From positions 124,001 to 188,000 of the forward strand of contig JARGPI010000009.1 of NCBI GenBank assembly GCA_029213005.1: a DNA stretch of 64,000 nt, in the 5' to 3' direction. Every line of letters starts with the position of its first letter. Position 1 is the first letter of the stretch. The DNA comes from Verrucomicrobiales bacterium. Lineage in GTDB: Bacteria > Verrucomicrobiota > Verrucomicrobiia > Verrucomicrobiales > DEV007. Below are positions 27,245-36,684 of this stretch, one piece after another. The position numbers and the translations under genes were made by a program. A model generated the notes under the pieces. It did no database searches and had not been told where the DNA came from. It saw only the letters and a program-made list of their open reading frames with translations.

Positions 27245-28186
27245 ATGAAACGATCTCTTTACCCACTTTTCCTCATCGTAGCGGCTGCTGCGGTGCTTAT
27301 CCCAACGCTTCGGGCAGTTTCGGATAAGCCGAGAAAAATTCTGTTTTTCACCAAATCCAGTGGCTACGAGCACTCTGTCATTTCCTGGAAAAATGGCCAA
27401 CCGAGCGTGGCGGAGAAGGTTTTGCTGGGGCTGGGCGAAAAGCATGACTGGGAATTTACCTTCTCCAAAGACGGATCACTTTTCAGTCCGGAGTATCTTG
27501 CTCAGTTCGATAGTGTGATGTTCTACACAACCGGTGATCTGTGCTCCAAAGGGAATGACGGCCATCCTCCGATGACTCAGGAAGGGAAGCTGGCTCTGTT
27601 TGACTATGTGAAAAGCGGTAAAGGTTTCGTCGGTACTCATTCTGCGAGCGATACATTCCATACCAATAACGAATCGAAAAAGGGACCGGAACGCTACAAA
27701 AACCATGGTGAAAATGCGGATGCCTATGTTCGGTTTCTCGGTGGCGAATTTATTAAGCATGGTAAGCAGCAAGTCGCTAAAAATACGGTAACTAACCCGG
27801 CGTTTCCCGGTTTTGAATCAATCGGTGAAGAGTATGGGTTCATTGAGGAGTGGTATTCACTGAAAGATTTTGCTCCGGATCTGCATGTCCTCAGCGTGAT
27901 TGATGCCCCTTCCATGACTGGCGTCGAATATGATCGCCCTCCTTATCCCAGCACCTGGGCGCGCAAAGAAGGTGATGGAAGGGTTTTCTATACAGCCATG
28001 GGGCACCGTGACGACGTGTGGACCAATCCTGTCTTCCAGGATATCCTGGTCGGGGGGATGAAGTGGTCGCTTGGAGATGTAGAAGCCGATGTGACTCCCA
28101 ACCTCTCAAAAGTTGCTCCCGGAGCGATGACAAATCCTCCCTATATCGCGCCGAAGCCAAAACCGAAGCCGGCAGTGGTGAAGTAA
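27245..28186 (+). CDS. Secreted ThuA-domain protein
   Basis: 313 residues with a signal peptide (SLYPLFLIVAAAAVLIPTLRA). The ThuA/glutamine-amidotransferase-like fold is recognisable: KILFFTKSSGYEHSVI, FDSVMFYTTGDL, the GKGFVGTHSASDTF block, and 'VEYDRPPYPSTWARKEGDGRVFYTAMGHRDDVW'. ThuA proteins are linked to trehalose and other disaccharide use and accompany sugar dehydrogenases in PVC bacteria. The C-terminus is a basic/proline-rich tail (APKPKPKPAVVK). Convergent with the isomerase-like gene, with 3 bp between stops. Confidence 0.9.
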   Translation: MKRSLYPLFLIVAAAAVLIPTLRAVSDKPRKILFFTKSSGYEHSVISWKNGQPSVAEKVLLGLGEKHDWEFTFSKDGSLFSPEYLAQFDSVMFYTTGDLCSKGNDGHPPMTQEGKLALFDYVKSGKGFVGTHSASDTFHTNNESKKGPERYKNHGENADAYVRFLGGEFIKHGKQQVAKNTVTNPAFPGFESIGEEYGFIEEWYSLKDFAPDLHVLSVIDAPSMTGVEYDRPPYPSTWARKEGDGRVFYTAMGHRDDVWTNPVFQDILVGGMKWSLGDVEADVTPNLSKVAPGAMTNPPYIAPKPKPKPAVVK

Positions 28187-28189
28187 TTT

Positions 28190-29095
28190 CTACACGCGAG
28201 TCGCAATCCTAGTGAGGTTATCGAAGCAAATCTGAGCGCCGTTTTCCGGGTTGTAGTTTTGGGCTTTCCAAACCTGCGAACTGACTTCGGCGCAGATTTC
28301 ACCGCGATATCCTCCATTGATAAATTGCCGCAAAATTTCAGTGTGAGGAATCGTTCCCGCTGTTCCCGGTAGTTGGAACCGGACTTTATCATCAACCCGG
28401 ATCGCATCCTTCATCACCAGATAACTGGTGTGGGGGAGGGCGGTAGCGACAGTTTTCTCTATCGGTAAATCGCGAAATACAAAGTGACTGTGATCATAAA
28501 CGATCGTGAGATGGCCCGTAGCGTTGAGTTGATCGATCAGCCATATTGCTTCTTCCGGCCGGGACATCGCATGACCTCGGTGAGGTTTGATCGCGAGTTT
28601 TACCCCGGCTTCTCCAGCCATTTCGACCCATGGACCTAGGCAGTCGCGGAAAAGGTTTTTCTTTTCATCCCAGGTTCCTCCGCCCAGCACCGATTGAATC
28701 ATTGGGGGACTTTCCGGACTGAGATCCTTCGCCAGCCTCAGCATTTCAGAGACCCACGCGTCGTTTTCGGCCTGTTTTGAAGCGTTGGGAGTCGGAAACC
28801 CCATCAGCGCGCCGAGTACGAGGCTTGAATCGCCGATCTTTTGGCGAATTTCGGCCCTGCTAGCTTTTGAGAGCTGATCGGGTGCTGCGTGATAGCCTTT
28901 CATTGCAGTCAGTTCGATTGAATCGAACCCTATTTTCGAGATCAACTGAATCGAATCCTCCACGGAAAAGCCGGGCAGTCCATAAGTGCCGAAACTGATG
29001 GGACAGCGAAACGCCTGCCCCTGCGAAGCGCCGGGTAAGGCGATTCCGGCCACTAGCGTTTTTAAGCAGGATCTTCGCGTCGGAAAATTGATCAT
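28190..29095 (-). CDS. Exported sugar-phosphate isomerase/epimerase-like TIM-barrel protein
   Basis: 301 residues. The N-terminus TRRSCLKTLVAGIALPGA has the twin-arginine plus hydrophobic core expected of Tat export. The rest matches the xylose-isomerase-like TIM barrel (AP2Ec): SISKIGFDSIELTAMKGY-like first repeat, VKLAIKPHRGHAM, LTIVYDHSHF and the terminal GGYRGEICAEVSSQVW, with the acidic and His metal-site residues of the family. Substrate unknown; homologues act on keto-sugars and inositols and often sit with oxidoreductases. Confidence 0.85.
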   Translation of the reverse strand: MINFPTRRSCLKTLVAGIALPGASQGQAFRCPISFGTYGLPGFSVEDSIQLISKIGFDSIELTAMKGYHAAPDQLSKASRAEIRQKIGDSSLVLGALMGFPTPNASKQAENDAWVSEMLRLAKDLSPESPPMIQSVLGGGTWDEKKNLFRDCLGPWVEMAGEAGVKLAIKPHRGHAMSRPEEAIWLIDQLNATGHLTIVYDHSHFVFRDLPIEKTVATALPHTSYLVMKDAIRVDDKVRFQLPGTAGTIPHTEILRQFINGGYRGEICAEVSSQVWKAQNYNPENGAQICFDNLTRIATRV

Positions 29096-29220
29096 TGAGG
29101 AAGTTATCGCCGCTTTCCGGTCCTGCCATTCCCCTGATGATGGTGGCGTGCCCGCTCTGGAAATCTGATGTGATCTGAGTGGCAGTCCGGAAACGATGCG
29201 CTACATTCGGCGCTTCAATT

Positions 29221-31194
29221 ATGCTGGCTGTCGAAAATCTCTCAATCCAATACGGAGCGCGCTCTTTATTTAAAGATCTCTGTTTTACGATTCGGGCAAA
29301 AGAACGTTGGGCTCTCGCGGGCCCGAACGGAGCGGGGAAGTCGACGCTGATGAAAATCATTGCCGGGATTGAAACCCCGGACAGTGGCAAGCTGATTAAG
29401 GCGAAGCAAAGCACGATTGGTTATTTGCCTCAGGAAGGGGTTGAGCACAAAGGTTCCACTCTGTTCGAAGAAGCGTCGAAGGCGTTTGATGATTTGATTC
29501 GTCTCCAGAAGGACTTGAGCGATGTCGAAGAGCAGCTCGAGGCTTGCGATCCTCAATCCGAAAAGTACGGCGACTTGCTTGAGGTGTTTGGCGACATTCA
29601 GCTCCGTCTCGATAATCAGGATGTCGACCGGATGAAGCCACGCATCGAAAAGGTGCTGAATGGGCTCGGGTTCAAATCCAGTGACCTCGACCGGCCCTGC
29701 GAAGAATACAGCGGAGGGTGGCAGATGCGGATTGCACTGGCAAAACTGCTCCTCAAAGAACCCAGTGTGCTGCTCCTCGATGAGCCGACTAACCACCTCG
29801 ATATCGAAACCGTTCAGTGGCTCGAGCAGTGGCTTCGCAGCTATGGTGGCGCGGTGGTGCTGATTTCCCACGACCGTTCGATGCTGGATAACCTGACTAA
29901 CCGGACTCTCGCCTTTGAAAATGGTCAGGTGCAGCTTTACTCAGGCAACTACTCATTTTACCTGCGGGAGCGGGAAAGCCGCAAGGAGTTGCTGGAGCGA
30001 GCTTATCTGAATCAGCAGCGGGAAATTGAGCAGGCTCAAAAGCTGATCGACCGTTTCCGGGCCAAGGCTTCCAAAGCGAAGATGGTGCAATCGCGGATCA
30101 AACAGCTCGAAAAGATTGATATCATCGAGCTGGAGCAGGATTCCAGCTCGATCAAATTTGAGTTCCCTCAGCCGGAGCGAAGTGGCGAGACCGTTCTCAA
30201 AATGGAGGGAATCAACAAATACTACGATGACCTTCATGTCCTCCGTGATTTGGATATCCAGATCGAGCGGGGCGAACACATCGCAATCGTTGGTGTAAAC
30301 GGAGCGGGGAAATCCACCTTCTCCCGTCTGATCTCGCAGTCGGAGGAACCTACCTCGGGCACGATGAAACTGGGTCATAAAGTAACCGTTTCCTACTTTT
30401 CCCAGACTCACGCCGATGAACTGGACCCGGATCGAACCGTTCTCGAAACTCTGGAAGGCTCGGTACGGAATGAAGCCGCGGGAAACTTGCGAAGTTTGCT
30501 GGGGGCGTTTCTGTTCCGCGGAGACGATGTGTTCAAGCAGGTTGGCGTTTTGTCCGGAGGAGAACGGGGTCGATTGGCGCTCGCCCGGATGTTACTGCAG
30601 CCTGCGAATTTTCTGATTCTCGATGAGCCCACCAACCACCTCGATCTGCAATCTCAGGAAGTGTTGCAAAACGCTCTCATCGACTACGAGGGCACGTTTG
30701 TGATTGTTTCGCACAACCGCTCTTTCCTCGATCCCATTGTAACCAAAGTGCTGGAGTTTATCCCCGGTGCTCCGCCGAAATTGTACTACGGCAATGTCAG
30801 TGATTACCTCGAAAAGAAGGCCGACGATATGGCGGCTGATGCAGCAAAGCGGGCCCCTTCCGGGGTTGCGAAAGGTAAGGTTGCGAAAAGCGGCGGTGGA
30901 GGTGGGAACCGCAAAGAACAACGCCGCCTCGAAGCTGAAGCCCGCCAGGCAAAGGCAAAGAAATTAAAACCTCTCAAAGAGGAATTCGAAAAGGTCGAGG
31001 CAGAGATTGGTAAGTATGAAAAAGAAAAAGAAGTGCTTACCAGGAAGCTGATGGATCCCGAGTTTTTCAAGACGGAAGCCGCTGCCGCGACCGAGGCAAG
31101 CACCCGCCTGTCGCAACTGGACGGTCTGCTTGAAAAGACGTTTTCCCGCTGGAGTGAATTAAGCGAAAAAATCGAAGAGCTGGAGGCGGATTAA
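29221..31194 (+). CDS. ABC-F family ATPase (Uup/YdiF-like)
   Basis: 657 residues from the ATG at 29221; an upstream GTG adds a non-homologous stretch. Two ABC domains without membrane segments: Walker A GPNGAGKST (~34-42) and GVNGAGKST, signatures SGGWQMR and SGGERGR, and Walker B LLLDEPTNHLD and LILDEPTNHLD. A linker (~250-320, rich in RFRAKASKAKMVQSR) separates them. After a Lys/Gly-rich segment there is a C-terminal coiled coil (KLKPLKEEFEKVEAEIGKYE...). ABC-F proteins act on ribosomes; Uup-type members carry such C-terminal coiled coils. Antibiotic-resistance role not implied. Confidence 0.93.
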   Translation: MLAVENLSIQYGARSLFKDLCFTIRAKERWALAGPNGAGKSTLMKIIAGIETPDSGKLIKAKQSTIGYLPQEGVEHKGSTLFEEASKAFDDLIRLQKDLSDVEEQLEACDPQSEKYGDLLEVFGDIQLRLDNQDVDRMKPRIEKVLNGLGFKSSDLDRPCEEYSGGWQMRIALAKLLLKEPSVLLLDEPTNHLDIETVQWLEQWLRSYGGAVVLISHDRSMLDNLTNRTLAFENGQVQLYSGNYSFYLRERESRKELLERAYLNQQREIEQAQKLIDRFRAKASKAKMVQSRIKQLEKIDIIELEQDSSSIKFEFPQPERSGETVLKMEGINKYYDDLHVLRDLDIQIERGEHIAIVGVNGAGKSTFSRLISQSEEPTSGTMKLGHKVTVSYFSQTHADELDPDRTVLETLEGSVRNEAAGNLRSLLGAFLFRGDDVFKQVGVLSGGERGRLALARMLLQPANFLILDEPTNHLDLQSQEVLQNALIDYEGTFVIVSHNRSFLDPIVTKVLEFIPGAPPKLYYGNVSDYLEKKADDMAADAAKRAPSGVAKGKVAKSGGGGGNRKEQRRLEAEARQAKAKKLKPLKEEFEKVEAEIGKYEKEKEVLTRKLMDPEFFKTEAAAATEASTRLSQLDGLLEKTFSRWSELSEKIEELEAD

Positions 31195-31205
31195 TCTTGC
31201 GCCTC

Positions 31206-32045
31206 TCAGTCTGGTAACTCCTTGATCCATATATTCCGGAACCGGACGGGGTTACCGTGGTCCTGCATCCGGATAGGGCCTTCGTCAGCGTGTTTACTAT
31301 ATTCGGATATGGAGTGACTTCCCCGCCAGCCGGTTCCGCCGCTAAGTTCGACATTGTCGTGAATCACCTCGCCGTTGTGAATCACGTGGAATTTAGCTTT
31401 CCGGGTTACTTTTCCGGATTCGTCAAAAATGGGACGGTGAAAGGTGATGTCATAGGTTTGCCATTCGCCGGGAGGGCGACAGGCGTTAACCAGTGGTTTG
31501 GCGCGACCATAAAGAGCGCCACACTGTCCGTCGGGATAGGTTTGGTTATTGTAGCTGTCGAGAATCTGAACCTCGTACTGTCCCATCAGGAAAACCCCGC
31601 TGTTGCCACGACCCTGACCGGTCCCTTTAGGCACTTTGGGTGTCGCGAATTCAATATGGAGCTGGCAGGAACCGAATTTCTGTTTGCTCTGGATATATCC
31701 GGCACCGGCTACTGATTCCAGTGCGCCGTCGACGAGGTTCCAGGTGGTCGGCTCCCCACTTCGCGAAGTCCAGTTCGCTGCGGTAGCTTCGGTGCCGTCA
31801 AACAACACCAGTGCGTCCGCAGGTGGTTTGTGGAGTTTGGCATCGTAAGGTTTCGGGGTAACCACAGGAGGTTGAGGTTGTTTGGCCGGGTCGGTTTCGT
31901 GAACCTTGATCCCGTCGATCCACATATACTCTACTTTTTTCCCGTTCTCCTCGCGAACCTCTTTCTTGATCACGGGGTCTTTTGCAAAGGAATTTCCGAT
32001 CACAAAAAGGACCAGAATAAAGGCGATGATATGGCAACGAATCAT
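31206..32045 (-). CDS. Secreted DUF1080 (3-keto-disaccharide hydrolase-type) protein
   Basis: 279 residues with a signal peptide (IIAFILVLFVIGNSFA). After a ~70-residue lead-in, the DUF1080 jelly roll begins at ALVLFDGTEATAANW and contains WNLVDGALES, CQLHIEFATP, GRGNSGVFLMGQYEVQILDSY, the PPGEWQTYDITFH block and the C-terminal GPIRMQDHGNPVRFRNIWIK. These are all hallmarks of the family, which includes 3-keto-glucoside hydrolases. Fits the surrounding secreted carbohydrate genes. Convergent with the ABC-F gene, 11 bp apart. Confidence 0.92.
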   Translation of the reverse strand: MIRCHIIAFILVLFVIGNSFAKDPVIKKEVREENGKKVEYMWIDGIKVHETDPAKQPQPPVVTPKPYDAKLHKPPADALVLFDGTEATAANWTSRSGEPTTWNLVDGALESVAGAGYIQSKQKFGSCQLHIEFATPKVPKGTGQGRGNSGVFLMGQYEVQILDSYNNQTYPDGQCGALYGRAKPLVNACRPPGEWQTYDITFHRPIFDESGKVTRKAKFHVIHNGEVIHDNVELSGGTGWRGSHSISEYSKHADEGPIRMQDHGNPVRFRNIWIKELPD

Positions 32046-32210
32046 ACCGCCATTTTCTGAAATTAGAGGGCAGGGTCAAGAACGGTATCCTAACCTATCC
32101 ACGTCTGAAAATTTATGTTACATCGGACGTTTCGCGACATTCAGCGCTATGGATTCCGCGGGTTTGATTGGGCTTGAGAAATACCCCGTCACATTATAGT
32201 TTTTCTTATA

Positions 32211-35200
32211 ATGCTAATTCCACCCCAAGTCTTCACACGCATTTTAGCCTTTACGTGTTTCCTGATCCTTCCAGTGCTGGGTCAGGACTATGGAATCGAA
32301 GCCAGGGAGCCGGTTGCTTCTTTCTTCGACGGAGCTTTGCCGGCGCGTCAGCCCGGACCGACCGGCTCGTGGACAACGGTCGATGCCTTTCCGAATCTTA
32401 CCTTTATCGATCCTGACGACGAGACTTTCGCTTTCGAACCGGTATTTCTCACCGGGGCGCCGCGTAGTTCAAAGCTCTACGTCTGTGACAAAAAAGGAAA
32501 AATCCGCTTCTTCGAAAACGATCCGGAGGTTTCGGATTGGGAGCTCTTTCTCGACATTAGCGACCGGGTTAAAATCACTCCGAACGCAGGGATGGGTGAG
32601 ATCGCCTTTCATCCTGATTTTGGTCTGCCCGGTTCTCCCAATCGAGGATATGTCTATCTTCATTACTTCTGGTCTCCCGATGAGACGCAACTGGGGCCGA
32701 AAAATCAGGCCCCCGATTCACAGGATGAACTACCGCTTTCCGGTTTTTGGCGGTTGTCTCGTTTTACGGTTCCGGATGGCTCTGCTCGGGTTGATCCGGC
32801 CTCGGAGTCTATTTTGATTCAACAATACGATCCCCATCACTGGCACAACGGGGGATCGATGTTTTTCGATAAGGAGGGGTTTCTCTACTTGAGTTCCGGA
32901 GACATCGGGGCGGATAAAAACTATTACAAAGCAGGCCAGATGTTGACCGAAGGCTTATTCGGGACGGTGCTGAGGATTGATGTGGATCAGGATGAGTCGA
33001 GAAGCCATCCCATTCGCCGCCAACCGACGGACCATGATTTTGCCCGAAAGACCCGCCCCAAGGCGTGGGCGGAAAAGAGTTTCTCTCAGGGGTACTACAT
33101 CCCCAATGATAATCCCTGGCTGGACGAAGATGGCGCTCTTTTAGAGGAGTTCTGGTGTATTGGGATTCGTAGTCCCCACCGAATGAGTTACGACGAGAAG
33201 ACAGGGCAGATTTGGGTGGGGGATGTCGGACAGTTTCGAAAAGAGGAAGTGAATCTGATTGTTAAAGGGGGGAACTATCAATGGCCCTATAAAGATGGTA
33301 CGCTAACGGGGTATGACAAGAAGCCCGGGAATCTCATCGGCGAGGATCAACCGCCGGTTTATGAATACACACATACCTCAAATGGCGCAGCGGTAGTCGG
33401 GGGCTATGTCTATCGGGGCTTTGAACACCGCACTGATCTCGAGGGTAAGTATTTGTTTGCCGAACATCAGGGTGGACAGGTTTGGGTAATGACGCCGGAT
33501 TCTGAAGATGGAAAGCCGAAGGTTGAAAAACTCACTACGATAAAGGGTTGCGGTTTTCACAACGGTCCTTCTTCATTTGGTAAAGACAATGACGGGGAAT
33601 TGTATATTTGCCTGTTAAAGAGAAATTCCCGCGAGCAGGCGATTACCGGTGGTATCGTAAAGCTGGCTCGCACCGAGGCTACGACAAACCCGGAAGCACC
33701 GGAATTGCTTTCACAGACCGGTATTTTCAGTGATTTGCCGGCTCGCACTCCGGTCTCGATATTAGTTCCCTACGCTCCGGGGGCACCTTTCTGGTCAGAT
33801 TCCGCGATTAAGACCCGATACATGGCGATTCCGGCAGAGAAGGAGCAGGTCGTCTTTTCCGGAGATGACAACTGGAGCTTCCCGCAGGGCAGTTTCTTCG
33901 TGAAGCATTTTGACTATCCGGTAGATGATGGTGATCCGACTAAAGTAAGGCCCGTTGAAACCCGGTTTTTGATCCATGGTTCCGACGGCAATTATTTCGG
34001 CTTTACCTATCGCTGGAATGACGAGGGAACGGATGCGACTCTGGTTCAGAGCGCTGAAACCAGAGAAATCGAGGTGGCGTCTACCGATGGAGCTCTCAGG
34101 AAGGAAAAGTGGTATTACCCGAGCCGGGCCGAGTGTATGCATTGCCATACGGCTGGAGCGGGATATGTACTCGGAGTGCGGACTCATCAGTTGAATGGGG
34201 CGTTCGAGTACACGACTGGAGTGACCGATAATCAGCTTAGGACGTTGAATCATCTCGGCTTGTTTACTGAATCGTTGGATGAATTGGAGTTTGCAAACTA
34301 CCTGTCTTCAAAACCGATCACCGATCTCAGCGTGCCGCTGGAAGACCGGGTGCGGAGTTATCTCGACTCCAATTGTTCGCAGTGTCATCGTCCCGGTGGA
34401 GTCTATGCCGGTTTTGATGCGCGTTTGACGACTAATCTCGAGGATCAGGGAATTATCAATGGAGGCTTGATCCGCGACTATGGAATTGAGGGGCAGGGTT
34501 TAGTTCGCCCGGGAAACTTGAACGCCTCGGTGCTCTATCAGCGGATTCACAGTGTGACTGGAGAGAAAATGCCACCACTGGCGAAGAACAAAATCGACGA
34601 GGAAGCACTTCGAGTGATGAGTGAGTGGGTACATAGTCTGGATCCCGGATCCGATCCGCCCGATGAGCTACCGCCCGCAGCGATCAGTGATTTATCAAAA
34701 GTTTGGTCGGGAGGGGAAATGTCGATCGATATATTGTCAAACGACTTCGACCGGAATGAAGATCTTGATCCGGCGACGTTAGAGATTGTGACTCCTGCGT
34801 CCCAGGGAACTGCGGTTTTTGATTCGGGAACCAGGATGATTCAGTATTCTCACACCGGCGAGGGAAATGATTTCTTTACCTATCGGGTTTCTGACCAAAA
34901 TGAGGCTTCTTCCAATGTCGCCAGGGTAGAAATCGAGATTCGGCCCCGGGAGGAATTTCCGCCGGATCCTGAACCGGAGCCAGAGCCGATAGTTGAACCG
35001 GAACCTGAAATAGTTTCTACACCAATTCCCGATCCGGTGCCGGTACTTGATCCGGAAGCGGATTTTCCGGAAGTGGTTGAGGAGGATGTTGCTCCGACAC
35101 CGTCGGGGTTCAATCCAATGCAGTTTGGCGTGGTTGGATTGGTATTGGGAGGCGTTTTTGTCAGCGCTCTTCTCGTGATTATTATCGGTGTGATCGTGGA

Positions 35201-35222
35201 AATCAGAAAGAAGGATTCCTAA
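32211..35222 (+). CDS. Membrane-anchored PQQ-type sugar dehydrogenase fused to a di-heme cytochrome module
   Basis: 1003 residues, signal peptide at the N-terminus. Residues ~55-450 form a glucose/sorbosone dehydrogenase-like propeller (GEIAFHPDFG, HHWHNGGSMFFDKEGFLYLSSGDIG, GIRSPHRMSYDEKTGQIWVGDVGQ). Residues ~505-820 match the SO2930-type cytochrome family (VPYAPGAPFWSDSAIKTRY), with two haem-binding CxxCH motifs: CMHCH (Cys642) and CSQCH (Cys722). Then come a cadherin/Ig-like repeat (SIDILSNDFDRNEDLDP...GNDFFTYRVSD), a Pro/Glu-rich spacer (PEPEPEPIVEPEPE) and a C-terminal TM anchor with a short basic tail. Likely oxidises sugars outside the membrane and hands electrons to the haems. The last 3 bp overlap the convergent gene. 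Confidence 0.88.
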   Translation: MLIPPQVFTRILAFTCFLILPVLGQDYGIEAREPVASFFDGALPARQPGPTGSWTTVDAFPNLTFIDPDDETFAFEPVFLTGAPRSSKLYVCDKKGKIRFFENDPEVSDWELFLDISDRVKITPNAGMGEIAFHPDFGLPGSPNRGYVYLHYFWSPDETQLGPKNQAPDSQDELPLSGFWRLSRFTVPDGSARVDPASESILIQQYDPHHWHNGGSMFFDKEGFLYLSSGDIGADKNYYKAGQMLTEGLFGTVLRIDVDQDESRSHPIRRQPTDHDFARKTRPKAWAEKSFSQGYYIPNDNPWLDEDGALLEEFWCIGIRSPHRMSYDEKTGQIWVGDVGQFRKEEVNLIVKGGNYQWPYKDGTLTGYDKKPGNLIGEDQPPVYEYTHTSNGAAVVGGYVYRGFEHRTDLEGKYLFAEHQGGQVWVMTPDSEDGKPKVEKLTTIKGCGFHNGPSSFGKDNDGELYICLLKRNSREQAITGGIVKLARTEATTNPEAPELLSQTGIFSDLPARTPVSILVPYAPGAPFWSDSAIKTRYMAIPAEKEQVVFSGDDNWSFPQGSFFVKHFDYPVDDGDPTKVRPVETRFLIHGSDGNYFGFTYRWNDEGTDATLVQSAETREIEVASTDGALRKEKWYYPSRAECMHCHTAGAGYVLGVRTHQLNGAFEYTTGVTDNQLRTLNHLGLFTESLDELEFANYLSSKPITDLSVPLEDRVRSYLDSNCSQCHRPGGVYAGFDARLTTNLEDQGIINGGLIRDYGIEGQGLVRPGNLNASVLYQRIHSVTGEKMPPLAKNKIDEEALRVMSEWVHSLDPGSDPPDELPPAAISDLSKVWSGGEMSIDILSNDFDRNEDLDPATLEIVTPASQGTAVFDSGTRMIQYSHTGEGNDFFTYRVSDQNEASSNVARVEIEIRPREEFPPDPEPEPEPIVEPEPEIVSTPIPDPVPVLDPEADFPEVVEEDVAPTPSGFNPMQFGVVGLVLGGVFVSALLVIIIGVIVEIRKKDS

Positions 35223-36550
35223 GGTTTCCAGCGATGCATTTCGAAATCCTCAGCCAACCCGCCGAGAGCTTGTATATAGTTAAAACACTCTGCGTTCCAG
35301 TTTGCTAAATTTGGTTCTCCCCAGGTCGACGGATCTTTGGCTGTTCCTGGGAAAACCAGATAGGAAACTTCGAGATCCCAGAATGGCGAGTTTTCTGCCG
35401 ATAACTGGCGGGAAAGGAGGCGGGGATTATCACTGCGGATCTGTCGTGCCAGTGCCAGAGAGGCTTCTCCACATTTCATCGTGGGGCCTTCGTCACCGAC
35501 GATTGCGGGGTAGATTTTTTTGCCATAGAAAACCATCGCATAATCGCCGACTTTGGGCGCGTAGGGGGAGTTTCGATACTTTGCAGGAAGCTGACTAGTG
35601 AAGGAAAGAGGTACGACGATAAAAGGGTCGAGTTCCCCGACGAGGTGGCGCATCTGCGAGACATCGGTGATCCGGCTCGCTGCCTGATACCGCGCCGCCT
35701 GTTCCAAAGCGAGTTCCGTCTCGGCCTTTTTGATATCGTCTTCGACTTGATGTCCGTAGGCACTTTTCAGCGAACGCCACTTTGCGAGTTGGCTCTGAAG
35801 CAGAGCGATTTTCTCTTCACTGTTTTTGCGCCGGGCTTCCCATTTTTTCAGAAAGGGATTGGGAACACCGGGTTTCTCTTTCCAGCGATAAGAGGTTTCA
35901 GGTTGGAATGCGCCGTCTTTGGAATAAGAACGTGGATCCTGATGACGTTTCCCATCACTGCCGTCGGCATCGATATCCAGGTCGGATTGAAAAAAGAGGA
36001 TTCGTTTACCCGCTGGATCGGTGGGATTCCCCAATTCGAGGACGGTATCGCAATCGTAAATAATGGTCCATGGGTAAAAGCCCTCTTTTTTCTGGCGGAG
36101 ATTTTGCAGGAAATATTCCTCCTTAAAATCGTAGAGGACGTCAAAAAAGGGCGAGGGGCGGACGGGCAGAGATTTCAGGCCGGGAATCGCATCGTATAGG
36201 GAATCCCATTCTTTTGCGGTGGAGGATGCAGCGGTGGGCATCGCTTCGATGTCGGTCTCGGGAAGCGGGCGGGTGAATCGAGCGCGGATTAAGGTGTCGG
36301 CGATCTGAATCCTGCTTGGCAGTTTATTCTCCAGCGCCATGATCTGCCGGATTTTGGTCTCCACAGAGACCGAGCTCGCGATGACTCCGTTCAATTGGTT
36401 GAAGGTGGGATAATAAAGCGCTCTCAGTTCACGGCATTTCCCATGGGTTTTTGAAATGTGAAGCACGTGGTCGCCGTTGATCTTTTTGATCGTATCGCCG
36501 CTCGCGAGGAGAGGGAGCAGTAGAAGGGGGAGAATCCAGCGACATTTCAT
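35219..36550 (-). CDS. Secreted GH75 (chitosanase)-like protein with a coiled-coil insertion
   Basis: 443 residues, clear signal peptide (WILPLLLLPLLASG). Two blocks resemble fungal GH75 chitosanases: a calcium-like DLDIDADGSDG followed by a TSY motif (residues ~190-221), and VFYGKKIYPAIVGDEG...KCGEASLALAR (~340-369), where Asp353 and Glu362 would be the catalytic pair; YLVFPG follows (~398). Between them, residues ~235-295 form a Lys/Glu-rich helix with heptad character (KWEARRKNSEEKIALLQSQL...), which fungal enzymes lack as I remember them. Assignment is by motif only; activity on chitosan is not established. The stop codon overlaps that of the convergent dehydrogenase gene. Confidence 0.65.
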   Translation of the reverse strand: MKCRWILPLLLLPLLASGDTIKKINGDHVLHISKTHGKCRELRALYYPTFNQLNGVIASSVSVETKIRQIMALENKLPSRIQIADTLIRARFTRPLPETDIEAMPTAASSTAKEWDSLYDAIPGLKSLPVRPSPFFDVLYDFKEEYFLQNLRQKKEGFYPWTIIYDCDTVLELGNPTDPAGKRILFFQSDLDIDADGSDGKRHQDPRSYSKDGAFQPETSYRWKEKPGVPNPFLKKWEARRKNSEEKIALLQSQLAKWRSLKSAYGHQVEDDIKKAETELALEQAARYQAASRITDVSQMRHLVGELDPFIVVPLSFTSQLPAKYRNSPYAPKVGDYAMVFYGKKIYPAIVGDEGPTMKCGEASLALARQIRSDNPRLLSRQLSAENSPFWDLEVSYLVFPGTAKDPSTWGEPNLANWNAECFNYIQALGGLAEDFEMHRWKP

Positions 36551-36684
36551 CGCCTCTACAACGGTTCGGGAAGGGGGCGTCGCAAGTCTTTTTTAAGACA
36601 GGAATCGAGTTGCATTGCCGCTGAAGCGCCTTCATTTTAGCCGCCGGTTTTTGCCATAGTCAGAATCGGATAACAGACACCATC

